DNA from: Anoplolepis gracilipes
Lineage: Eukaryota; Arthropoda; Insecta; Hymenoptera; Formicidae
Assembly: GCF_047496725.1 (NCBI RefSeq)
Contig: NC_132977.1
Span: 10,958,501-11,022,500, forward strand
Length of the DNA: 64,000 bases
Reading direction: 5' to 3'
In this document: positions 1-11,870 of the stretch, one piece after another
Layout: every line of letters starts with the position of its first letter
Numbering within the stretch: position 1 is the first letter of the stretch
The notes under the pieces: model-generated
What the model saw: the letters and a program-made list of their open reading frames with translations, nothing else
What the model was told of the DNA's origin: nothing
Database searches by the model: none
Program-made: the position numbers and the translations under genes

Positions 1-416
1 AATAATTTAATAATATATAAAAATTAATAAAATTAATCAAATAATTCACTTACTATAAGCGTAAACAAGTTTTACTTATTATCTTGTTAGACCAAAGATA
101 TCACTCTATGATTAATGTTTCGATATCGTATTCGGAATATCGTTTAATAAAATGAATCAAGGAAAAAGATAAACATTTCTCCTCCGCAGTAAGGCACTCG
201 TCGTTTCTGGGTAAGTCAAGGACGCCATTGTAAGTCACTTCAGCCTTTTTATTGCGAAATGCAAGTAATCACTGTTAATTGCCGCCGCCCGATCGCAGGG
301 AGCGACATTTACAAAGGAAACATCGGTATTTAATACAATTATAGTACACAACACATCGGGGAAATACAGCAGAGAAAATGAATATTTACACATATAGTTT
401 CGATTTTTCAATCGGT

Positions 417-417
<1 letters not shown>

Positions 418-504
<87 letters not shown>
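418..504. repeat. (CT)n microsatellite, 87 bp
   Basis: Uninterrupted CT dinucleotides followed by a run of C. It is the longest dinucleotide tract in the window. Confidence 0.98.
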
Positions 505-506
<2 letters not shown>

Positions 507-573
507 CCCTTTCTCTGTACTCGCGTCGCAAGACGCAATCTAATTGAAATTATTAATTTACCGTCCGCGCGCG

Positions 574-576
<3 letters not shown>

Positions 577-606
<30 letters not shown>
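577..606. repeat. (GA)n microsatellite
   Basis: A 30-bp GA tract, the reverse complement of the CT tract 70 bp upstream. The two tracts together could pair as a hairpin. Confidence 0.95.
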
Positions 607-608
<2 letters not shown>

Positions 609-1199
609 ATATATACATATATATGTACGCCACTCTCGTGCAGGCAAGAGAGAATTGATACCGCAGTAATTTGTACTAATTAATCCATCCGCGATATTAT
701 ATATGCCTCTCGTATTCTCGTTATTGTTACAATGCGCACACATATTACTCGACGTCACGCTACGTCGAGTATCCCTATTAATCATCGACGCGCACCATCG
801 GCGGCAAATATAACGCGCGCGCCGAACGTAATAATATTTAATGCTTCTGGCGCCGCTCCGCGCCGGACTCCTCGGCTTGTCGTCCACCGCGGTTCGGCGG
901 AAAAAGCTTCGACGTTACAACGGAATGCAAAATACGAGAATATCGGCCGTACAACGCCGGCGTTTAACGACATTAATGCTTTCGCGCGCAACTTTGTACA
1001 GAATGGATTATACATTGTACAACGCAGCGGCTGATAGGATTTTAGATTAAGCATCGCAATCTTCCGGTCGGTCCGTCGGTGCTTCAACGAAGAGACAATG
1101 AAGACGCGGACGAATTCGCGCGAGAGTGCCAGGATGAGAGAAAGAAGTACGCTTGCTCTTTGTTGATTAAAATATATATAAATAACTTTATTGTTTATG

Positions 1200-1200
<1 letters not shown>

Positions 1201-1234
<34 letters not shown>

Positions 1235-1272
1235 ATGTGTGTGTGTATTTATATTTATATATATATATATAT
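1201..1272. repeat. Compound (AT)/(GT) microsatellite
   Basis: AT dinucleotides interrupted by TT pairs and by one GTGTGTGTGT block. Confidence 0.95.
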
Positions 1273-2227
1273 AATAATAAAAAAATGCCCTATCTATTTT
1301 ACAAATATACAAAACTCTCGCTATGTACATTGATCTCCGTTTTTCGAGTCAAACAAGAGAATTTTAATACCGAAGAACTTTTTAATAAATCGATCGGCGA
1401 TTAAACTATCGTCTCGAGTTAGAAAGAGGAAAAAACGTTACATTTCGTTGCAATACGAGTTACAGGTAGTATGCTCCAAGATTTTTTTTTTTTTCTGTTT
1501 CTCGCACTAATTACATTTGCACACTACGAAGCTATCACGATTCTCAAAAATACGAATAACCGCTTATTTATTTCGGACACCGTGTTACGGGTACATTGCA
1601 ATAGTAGTAAGAAATGCTTCTGATAATAAGTAGAGAGAGAAAAGTCGCGATGGAGTCAGGAGTCCTGAAACAGAGAAAAAAAACAGAGAATGCGTGATTA
1701 CCATGGTCTCCATTAATTACGCTAAACGCAAGATATATTTGAATAGATGAATAATTGAAATGCGCTTTGTGTACGCCATCGCGCGCAATATGTGATGCAA
1801 TTATTGATCACGCAGAAAGAATGATTCATTAACAATAATATATTGCGTTAATAAATCCAGATGATAATAATAGAGCGGTTTATTATTATAATGAGTTTCA
1901 ATAAGCGAACGATCAATCGTTATCTATAATCGCTCTGGAAATGTACTACATTATGTACTATGTACTTCGTTTGCACAGATGGAGTATGATTACAGTGCCA
2001 AAGCTGATTATTACTGTGTGATCGGTACGAGAAATATCTGCAATCTATTTGATATTTATATTATAAATTGTCTAATTTATAAATTTATAAGTGACGGCTT
2101 ACCTCTCCTCACTGCGATTTCCGGTCACTCCTTACGTAACGCGATTCAATAATACTTTTGGGAACAGTTGCACACATCTGAAACACAAAAGATCATATAA
2201 TTTTTTCACACAAACATATTATTATGC

Positions 2228-2249
2228 AAAAAAAAAAAAAAAAAAAAAA
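2228..2249. repeat. A22 homopolymer
   Basis: A run of 22 A with no recognisable retroelement beside it. Confidence 0.95.
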
Positions 2250-3747
2250 TAACTTGATGTAAGAATTTGGCAAAAAATTTTTAACAAGCAAAACAAAGTG
2301 GCACAAGTGGCACAATTATACTTGAAACACATGGAGGCATAATATTAATTTTTTAATAGAAAGAAGATATAAAAAAAAGGGCATGAGAGAAAAGTAGAAG
2401 ACTAATGCATATATACGTAATAAGAATAAGTAGAGAATTAGAGATAGCGTCCTCTGCATCTCGCGAGAAACATTCTACTCTCGGGAGTAACCTGAATAGA
2501 AAAGATACCTTTTGAATACAAAAGATCGCAAACTTTTTCCGCTACCGCCACGGGATAGTTTTAACAAGTTGTATTTTTTTTTAATTTTTCCCACGACGCG
2601 AAAGAGAAGGGACGACGACGGGCGCGCGACGCTGAAAGTTTCGCGGTCGTGGTTTTAGAAATGCATTTAAACTTCCGCTTGGTTGTGTTCCGTGTCAAAA
2701 TGCATTTCCTTTTTGCGTCGCCGACACGTCGCGCCGCATCAGAGACGGGAGGGGGAGGATTCTTTCGCGCGCGGAGAACGGGACGCGGGTACGCGCGAAA
2801 AACCGATGCCGCACATTTGTCGCGGTGTCAAGGCACGGCCGCGCACGGCAGTGCCAGATATCACGGGCGGAAATGTCGGCCGTTTTGAAATTTTGCTACC
2901 TCCAACTATGTCACGCTTCGGCGAGCATGCCGAGCGGGCATAGCAGCGCGACAAAAGGCGGATAAAATCTCAATTTTTCTTTTTTCAAAGAAGAAAATCA
3001 GGATCTCTTCAATATATAACTCTATGATCTCCGCGGCGATGGATCGTCGCGAAAATATTATTAGAAATTTGTATCTTATTGATTTTTTTTTAATTTCAAT
3101 AATAATTTTAAACTCGATTTATAACTCAAACAATTCTGAAAATGGATAATTTCTTTTCCAAGATAGACATGTAAGACATTAAATATCAAACTAATATACA
3201 GCCTCGTGTATATAGTCTAGGTAATACTGTGCTCGACACGAGAGAGGAAGGGTTGTTTCCGCCTGTCTGCGAAAGCCGGGCGCAGCCGGGGAGGATCGAA
3301 GCACGTCCCCGCGTGCGAGGGGATGAAATTTACTGAAATTTACTTACATCCACGCGCGAATTTAATTAAACGTTTCAAAGAAATAATAAATAGCCATCGC
3401 AGTGGTTGTCTACAACGCGGAGAGTCCTCCTTCTCATTTATATATGTATGTTGAGTCATCTCTTGCAGTCGCGATCGCATCGACAGAGTAGGAGGAGGAA
3501 GCTGAAAGCCGAGATGTATTTTCCTCCTTTTCTCGCGCTCGCTCTTTCTCTTTGTCTCTCCATTGAAGCCGCACCCTCGCTAGGGAAACCGACCTGGTTT
3601 GAAATACAGCGACACCGTGTCGCGTTTGCTGCCGTGTAGCGAGGAAAAGCCGGGAGCGATTTCGCGAGCGAGGGAACGAGCTTTCCGCAAGATACTTTTG
3701 ACTCGGCTATACGAGAGCAACCTTCAATTTTAATGAAGCAAGCACAG

Positions 3748-3785
<38 letters not shown>
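3748..3785. repeat. Compound (TA)n-(GA)n microsatellite
   Basis: TA dinucleotides pass directly into GA dinucleotides. Confidence 0.95.
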
Positions 3786-5080
3786 TCGAAGGACGGGCGG
3801 TCCTGAAGAAAGTTTCTCCCGGATCGCTCCTTGAAATCCTACACGAAAGAGAGGGCGAAATTTCGGAGCCGCTCTCGGAATATTCGTGCCAAAGTTTCGC
3901 TGGAAAATACGCGCCTCTATCGCGAAAGAACCGGGAAATAATATCGGGGGCCACTATTGAAGAGTCCGTTATTAATTCGACCGATGCGATCCTCTCTGCG
4001 CCCGGTATGGAAGCATACATATAAATATATATATATATATATATACAGGAACGAGAACGAACGGTATTATACGCCGTCCGTCGCGTATAATAACAGCGCG
4101 CGGATAATAACGCGCGCCGCGCGTGAATTTTGTAGAATAATCCTGTCGGGGATAATAATGGTACCGATCTCTCGCTGATGCATCGACGCGATGGCAGCGG
4201 CGGCGGTTCAATTGTCGAATCGCGCGATTCGGTTATAATCACGACCGCGAGATACGTTGCCCTTTAGATATTTAGAACGAGATACCGCGCACGTTTTAAT
4301 TCGCACAATTTCCCCGGTATATGTCGTCCTCGGTTGCGTTTTCAGAATCATGGGAACGAACTTGTGATAAAACTCTGAATTCAGAATGTATAAAATCTCT
4401 TTATCAAAAATCACGTATCATATTTCCTATCACATTTCTTTGTTAAGAAAAAAAAAAAAAAATGTTCTAGATACAATGCAGATTATCATCTGCAATTTGT
4501 GACGCGGGTATATATATCCAGAATACAGGTACGGGGGGGAGGGGGAAATAAAATGTCCTCAAATCTTTAGAAATTAATTTTATTCGTAATCAATTCAAAG
4601 TTAATCTAATTACGTTTGGTAAATAATCCGCGAGGAGACTTCAAGTATATAATTTACGTAAAATTAACTACAAGTTCAAAATGTATGAATTATCTCACGG
4701 AAGTCTATGATTTATATGCATTAATCCAGCATGAGCAAGAACATGGAGAAAACCTTAATTTCGTGATTCCGGTAGAATATGGGATATATTCGCCTGGAAT
4801 CTCTCTAGCGGAATCGGCCGAATAAAAGCAGAACGATTAATCGAGAGAGATATCTGGGGCGTAATAACTCGCGGAAAGATCGCCCTGAGAAATCTGATTC
4901 GAGAGAAACAGAGAGAGCGAGCGGGAGGGAGGGAGGGGGACAGAAAGAGTTCTTTTAGCACCGATGGACACAGCGGATAAGAATATACCGGGGGATTTAT
5001 GACGAGTGAACGAACGAGTTGCGCAAAAAGTCTAGATTTTCGTGCGATATTTCTTCAGCGCCTTATATATAGCCCGCCAT

Positions 5081-5133
5081 CGGTCGGTCGGTCGGTCGGT
5101 CGGTCGGTCGGTCGGTCGGTCGGTCGGTCGGTC
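5081..5133. repeat. (CGGT)n tetranucleotide microsatellite
   Basis: About 13 uninterrupted CGGT units over 53 bp. It is the only long tetranucleotide array in the window and is rich in CpG. Confidence 0.98.
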
Positions 5134-5365
5134 TTAATTAACACACTCGCGTGTTATATATCCTCCCCTGGGCTGAATGGTTGAAACAAAGGATAGCGCC
5201 GCTTTGTTCCTCTCATCGACGGAGGCCCTTTCGCACGGTCGCACAGCCCGCAGGATAGGGCGTGTTCGTTCGCATAAGCGCTCCCTTCGGAACCAGTTTC
5301 ACTTGTTTATAAACACACGGGAGGATTTCCATTCACCCGGAGGAATTCCGCCTCAAGACTATCTC

Positions 5366-5372
<7 letters not shown>

Positions 5373-5403
<31 letters not shown>
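5373..5403. repeat. (CT)n microsatellite
   Basis: A 31-bp CT tract inside a CpG-rich block. Confidence 0.95.
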
Positions 5404-5407
<4 letters not shown>

Positions 5408-5704
5408 GTCCCCGTTCTTGCTTTCGGTCCATTTCATTACTTCTCGACGGGAACTCGAATCGCCATTGTGGTCGTTGGCCAGAAAGTTGCGTCGCGAATC
5501 GCCAATACGAATCGATTCACTCGGCCCTCTCTGTTTTTCCGCTTAAAAACAATCGCCTCGGAACGTCTCGGAAGAGCGAGAGCAAAATCCCCGACCTGCA
5601 AATTGACTCGTGTAACGGCTTACAGGAAATCCGCCGGCCTTCTCTCCTATCTTTCACTCGCTCTCTCATCATGCTCGTCTTCGACGAAGTGAACGCGTCG
5701 TATC

Positions 5705-5749
5705 CGCCCCGCCCCGCCCCGCCCCGCCGCGCCGCGCCGCGCCGCGCCG
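5705..5749. repeat. GC-only pentanucleotide array
   Basis: Tandem CGCCC units change into CGCCG units, giving about 45 bp composed only of G and C. Confidence 0.95.
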
Positions 5750-7216
5750 GTCGCGCGCAAGGATATAATTTCATTTTCCGCTCTTTGAGCGCTTTGTTTT
5801 GCGGATTATTCACGCCTCTGTCGGTTCACGCTCGAAGATCCCGTCCCGAGGAAAGGCCTATTTCGCAGTCTTTCGTGTTATAGTCACCGTTGACTTCCGA
5901 AATGACAAAGCGGTGAAGTTGAGAACGGATTGAAAAATTACAAGAGCGAAATATATAGTTTTGGACTCGCGATATGTCTCTGGAAAAATATTGCTGTTTA
6001 TTTTTAAAAAAATATATGTATATATAGCAAATGTTGCAAAATAAAAGAATCGAAACTTGTAAAAATAATATTTTTTTATATTTTAGTTTGTTTATGACAT
6101 TCTTTTAATTTCACTATAATTCAACGTTAATAATAATGTCGTATTAGAAAGGATTAGAGAATAATACGGGATAACCAACATTTTGCACCAACGATAGATA
6201 TATTTTGAATGCAGATTATTGAAAATAATTATTCGAACAATGTGCCATTTAAATAAAATATATGTAATTTAAAATTTTATCTTCCGTGAGCATATAATGA
6301 ATATTAATATATAGTAAAAATATTTGAAATGCAATAACTGAATTATTTATTGAAATATCTAATAATTTAAAAAACTTATCGTGGAAATACTATTCAGAAA
6401 TATGCATATACATATATACACGCACATATAATATTTAAACTTTTATTTGCCATTTTAAATATTATCTCTTTTGTATTAGTTTTAATATTATTTTAAATGT
6501 TATACATTAAGATAAATAGAAAAGAAATAAAATGCATTTATTTCAAAAGTATAATTATCATTTATTTAATAGTAGTTTACAAAAGCAATTAACATATTAA
6601 ATTTAAAGAAAGAAATTAATGAAATATAAACTTGTAGAGGTAGTATGCAAATATTTTACCATTTGTATAATGAGAGAAAAATAATTATTTTTGTAGTCTC
6701 TAACGAAAAATATACAAAAATATTAGGATATTTATTTCTGTGATTTGTCAAAAATAATTAAATAAATCAAATAGATTTTAATTATATAACATAAAAATAT
6801 AAATTGTTTCATAATCTCTGGTAGAAGAAATAGTTTACATAATACGTATATATAAGATTGTTAGTTTCTATTTCAAAAAATAAAAAAAAATAAAAAAACT
6901 ATTTTACGCGTCCACCTCTGGAATGCACAATTTTACAAAGAGTGAAGATGTGTATGTACGTGTAAGTTAACTAGATGAAAATAGAGATAAGAAATCGATG
7001 AGAAGTAGAAAATATATCCTCTCAGGTGCGGATCGGGGATGGATTCCAAATAACGTTAGGTACAATCTGTTCGCGTTGAGTGACACAATTACGTTTCTCG
7101 CGCACGGACGTCTCACGTAACCGCGTCGACGACGGTTTACTGCCGGACGGAATACCCTCCCTCTGCGTATACGCTACAATTTAAGTTACCTGAGTTCTCG
7201 CGCTTCTACCAGGCAG

Positions 7217-7237
7217 CGGCGGCGGCGGCGGCGGCGG
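7217..7237. repeat. (CGG)7 trinucleotide repeat
   Basis: Seven uninterrupted CGG units in non-coding sequence. Confidence 0.95.
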
Positions 7238-7540
7238 TTGCGGAGAGAAAACACAAAGGGGTGTCCATTTGCGATCTGATAATAATTGGAAAAGTTATCG
7301 TCGGGGATGGAGTTTTGCCCGCAACTAACATTTTCCCTCCGAAACTATTCCGGCCGATGTAAAATGGAGAAACTTTCGCATCAAGGAATAACTTCCGCCG
7401 CTTTTGAATGATATTACTTCTTTCCACCCGCAAATTCTCAGCAAGTGCCTCCTTCGCGGCTTCTCGAAGGGACTTAAGCGCGTCCAGTGATTTGTCTGGA
7501 CTATGAAGGTTGAAGAAGAAGGGGAGAAAAATATTTCATG

Positions 7541-7564
7541 TATATATATATATATATATATATA
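7541..7564. repeat. (TA)12 microsatellite
   Basis: 24 bp of TA. Confidence 0.95.
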
Positions 7565-10113
7565 ATCGAAGCGCGTACTCTTATAAAGGAAAACTTGTTG
7601 TTTGTGAAATATAGAATATTCAATCCGTCGGAATGGTGGTTCCGCTCGGCGGTTTCGCTCCGAAATCCGTATCTCTTGTGACGTCGGTTTGCGAGCAACT
7701 TAAAGCAGGCTCGCTCTCAAAGACGACGAAGAGATGGTTTTAGAGAATGGAACCACCGGACTCTCAGAGTGTTAAACGATAACAATCGCTAGGCGAATTT
7801 GCGTCGTGAACCGAAAAAGATGGCGAGACATTCGGGTCGCCGACCCGATTCTTCGTAGAGTCGCATTAAGCTACGATCTACGATAAAGACTTCACGAACG
7901 CGTTTGTAGGGTTGGATTTATGTCGGGGGATACCCTCTTGGAAATTCCAATCTTAACTTTAATGCCGAGTTCTTTAACGAATTTTCAGCCAATTTTTCTT
8001 TAGAGAAATCTGCCTTCAAAAGATGTCACTTTTAATATTCGACGCTAAATATTTTTGTGATTAAAATTCGGAATTAAAATTTATTGTATAAAAATATACT
8101 TGAATTTAAATAAAGGATTTTAATCGCTTCATCGTAATTATATTTCAAAACTTCATTTATGTAAAATCCTTCATTTTCACTCGATTAAATGGTATTCGTA
8201 CTATTTTTATTTTAAGAAGAAAAATATATATCTCTTTATATTTTTTATGCGTATCCTACATAATTATTTATCGTAATTTTAACGTAATCACAAGTAGACA
8301 CATTAACGGCACAAGCATAATATATAAGCAATTATTGCGAGAGTCGTCTAATCATGGAACAGAAACAAAAATTAAGAGTCGCAATGACGTAGTTTAATTT
8401 TGTCTCAGCGCGTTGTATAAAAATATCCGAATGAGTTCGCGGTTTGTGGCTGAGGGTGATTGAACTCTCGCACGAGCCAATGTCTTTTCAACTAAATACT
8501 AGTGACGAACACGTGATCCTACTCCAAAAAAGGTGAAAAATGAAAATTATTCCATAAATTCCTCAAAATTATGACTACGTAACTTTTATCGTCGCGAACC
8601 AACGACATTTGATTGAATGAGATTCACGTGAGATCTGAAGGGATGAAACGCGAAAATTGAAAAAGTTCCCTGACGATTACGTGATTGACCTCGAAGACAG
8701 ATGTATGCCATCTGCAGAACTCTTACCGAGTGCGAGAAACTCGTAGGGCATGCTTATGAAGCATTTTATAGAATTTTATAGAACGTTGAATTATCTTTCA
8801 TTCTTCCTTCAATCCAGCGTCACTGCCAATCTTCTGATAAAAGAGAGAGAAAAAATTAGATTTAAAAAATTCGATAAAAATCTTTCTTCCTATACGTTTG
8901 TTCCGAAACTGTAATTTGATTATTTTACAATAAAAGAAAAATTTCGTGAAAAAAAAAGCCGTTATCGTTAGATTTTCCGATCCATTCAAGTTCAGAGGAC
9001 ACGGTCCGCGGTTACTCTTGAAGTCACCGCCAATTCTCGATATATTTGCGGGAATGGAAAATCGACAGATACGAAAATCGAGCTTATGCGCGCCGGGCTA
9101 CAGCGTACCGCGAATCCGACGCTTTCATTATCCAGCCAAATCGAATTTCGCGAGGATTGTGTTACTTTGCCGCCTCGCGGTTCCGCTACTTTCATTTTGG
9201 TCAACTATCCGCGAATATAATTTCGGTATAGTAGCAGTACCAAACCTACTGCTGTACGGTTCGTTTATTGCTACTTGACGTCGGGTTGGCAAGAAGGAAA
9301 CGAGATTGCAGCGATGCGTGAACAATTGCCAGAAGAAAAAAAAAAAAGTAACTCGAATGGAGATTGCATATTGTGGGTAAAATGACATTTGACAATTATG
9401 ATGCTTGTAAAAACTTTGGAAATTTGCAGCGCAAACAATCTTTAAGAAAGAAACAAAGAATTCACTGCAAACGTTACGTTTGCTTTCTATTGATTCGCGT
9501 TGCGTCGACATAAAATATGATCTTATGAATTCCATCAATTTTGTGTTGCGCGCACACATTCTCTATTACGTACCGTTTGAACCTTGAACTCTCGTCGATA
9601 AAACATTTGAACCTTAATAATATCCCAGACAAAAAAGTCGAATTCGCGCTCGACGCGATCTCCATGGAAGACACACTGAAAAAATTTCATCGACAATTTT
9701 TTTTTCTTTTTTTTTTTAATTTTTAATACACTCTGAATAAAAACGTGCGGAACGGCCGTACGTTAAATACAATAGTTATCGTGTCGATTGCGATCGCGAA
9801 TTATTACTTTCAATCGGCCGGTAATCCGGACCGCCAATCGCGGCCGCGGCGTGACGAGTTGACGCATCATTACGGAGATTGTAAAACGCGCTATGAAATT
9901 CTCGGGACAGCGGCCCGACTGGCGGAATTAACGATCGGCGAACGATTGCTCGGAACAGAGCCGACAGAGAGCTGGGATCCAATCAAACTTGGTATTCCGC
10001 GGCTGCGTCGGTCTTGTTGCTGTTACTACTGAGCCGCACATTTGGCCAGGAGTGATTTTTCGCAATCAATAACTGTACTGTTTACGCGCGCCCACCGCTT
10101 TCCTATGCAGTGT

Positions 10114-10117
<4 letters not shown>

Positions 10118-10187
<70 letters not shown>
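10118..10187. repeat. (CT)n microsatellite, 70 bp
   Basis: Uninterrupted CT tract ending in CCCC. Confidence 0.98.
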
Positions 10188-10189
<2 letters not shown>

Positions 10190-11624
10190 CACCCTGTATC
10201 TACGCGAGACCGTCCGGTACTGTAATTACATTTGCACTACGCGATGCAAAGCTTTCAGAACTCTCTTCGACACGGAATTTCATCGATTTCTCTCCGTGAG
10301 ATCTCTTAGCGTCCCGCGAAAAGTCCTTTGTCGCGCGAAGAAAAACCTTTGAAAAGTTCTGGACATTTTCTCGACACCGCCTCCTTTTTATTCTCGATCA
10401 TACTCACTACGACCGTTGACGTTATAATAGCAAAAGTATTATGGCATTATATGTTACTTTCTTCATTGGTATTTTTTGACAGGTAACAATCATACAGGAT
10501 ATTCGAATTACTTTTCTTTAGCAACATTTCTTCGCCGACCGGAAATTCATTTCCTTTAACGAAATTTGATCACGAATATTATCCGCCTATACTTTTTAAT
10601 TTTCGGTGTTAAACGTCTAATCTGTTTTGAATTTAGGAACTTTAGAATAAAGCTGAATTGAAGTTTGAAAATTTTATCAACTGCAAAAGTTTTAAAATCT
10701 CTTGAAATTTAATTTGCTTTTAATTTGCGTATAAGATCGAAATCCTATAATTTTTTTTTTTTTTTCAAATAGTATATCTTTTAATTTATTCTGTATTATA
10801 TCCAGATGAATAATTCCGAACGTTATATACGTTATATATATAAAGCTAATATATTATTCCATCATAGATTTATAAAAAGATTATTTCTTGTTAAAATATG
10901 CTATCTCTCTTTAATCCTTTTAATATTACTGGAAAATTGCACTGCAACGATGGATCGCTAGATTAACCCAGACCCTGGACATGTACGAGTTTTAGGTCAT
11001 GAATACACTGTATGTGGAGCCGCACGCGGATGGTAATTGTGATCTAGTCGACCAATCGGGACGGAATAAAGAGATGTTAAAGAGCACTTGTTCGGGTGAA
11101 GCGGTACTCCGGGTAAATCTCCCGCGTCATTAATTCGGATCGATGAGCTCGCTTTCGTCGTTCGGTGGACTGACTGTTTATTCAGCGAATCGATCCCGGC
11201 GGACCTAGCCCAGAGGCCAGAGGGCTGTGGACATCTCGATCGACGGGAAACAACTTGATCCGATAACGCAATCCGTAAACACAATTTTCCGCGAGAAAAC
11301 AAATCGAAAGCGTCGACACGAAATTTGTCGCGTAGTCAGCTTTCGATATAATATCGTCGCGCGAAAAAAAAAATGCGCCTTCCGAGCGTCGAGCAATAAG
11401 CCTGAGGGAGCGAGTGATTCGATCCGCAAAGTTTCTTCTCTTCTGCTTTAAATCAGTTCTAACCACGAACCGGTTCGATTCTCCTCCGCCATCTCGCCTT
11501 TTCCACCGTCATTACTGAGGCCGTTCGAGCGTCAGATTGCTTAATCGCGAAATTGGCCGCTTGACGCGCGGCCGATGCGAACGGACAAAGCGAGAACGAG
11601 GAGAATTCGAGAGAGGTCAAAAAG

Positions 11625-11649
11625 AAAAAAAAAAAAAAAAAAAAAAAAA
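11625..11649. repeat. A25 homopolymer
   Basis: A run of 25 A within a CpG-rich block. Confidence 0.95.
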
Positions 11650-11870
11650 CCGGAAGAAAATAGCAGAATTGAAAACCGTCGGAAAGGCGCGCCGTGCCAC
11701 GATTCCGTTTCGACGACAAACAAAAAGATCGTCGATTGTACTTTGCTGAACGAGAGGGAAAATTTCGCAATCCACCGTAGCCAATGAGAGCAGCAGAAAA
11801 GACGAGCTCGAGGCAGAATAGACGAAAACGGTACCATTGACAGCCAATTCGTCGAGAATTGGCTGTGTAT

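Larger units (their letters stand above)
1..5900. other. Gene-free: AT-rich start, CpG-rich patches
   Basis: No gene is recognised. CpG-rich complex patches lie near 730-1140, 2600-2960 and 3240-5900, and AT-rich DNA fills the rest. Open frames here are mostly translations of CT, GA or TA repeats, or lack any known domain. Confidence 0.6.
5901..8980. other. Gene-free: AT-rich, CpG patch, AT-rich
   Basis: 5940-6900 is strongly AT-rich and nearly without CpG. 7020-7980 is richer in CpG, with the CGG array. 7990-8980 is AT-rich again. Nothing protein-like is seen. Confidence 0.6.
8981..11870. other. Gene-free: complex DNA with chance frames
   Basis: 8981-10400 and 10980-11870 are CpG-rich; 10400-10970 is AT-rich. 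A frame at 9745-10032 begins with a signal-peptide-like stretch, but it ends within 95 codons and has no family match I recognise. A perfect 10-bp inverted repeat (CAGCCAATTC, loop GTCGA) lies at 11841-11865. Confidence 0.55.

Noticed and set aside
782..1330. 182-codon minus-strand frame
   Set aside because: Much of it is translated AT/GT microsatellite (Tyr-Ile runs); the rest overlaps frames on the other strand.
11459..11475. GGTTCGATTC, which resembles a tRNA B box
   Set aside because: No matching acceptor, D-arm or anticodon stem could be found around it.
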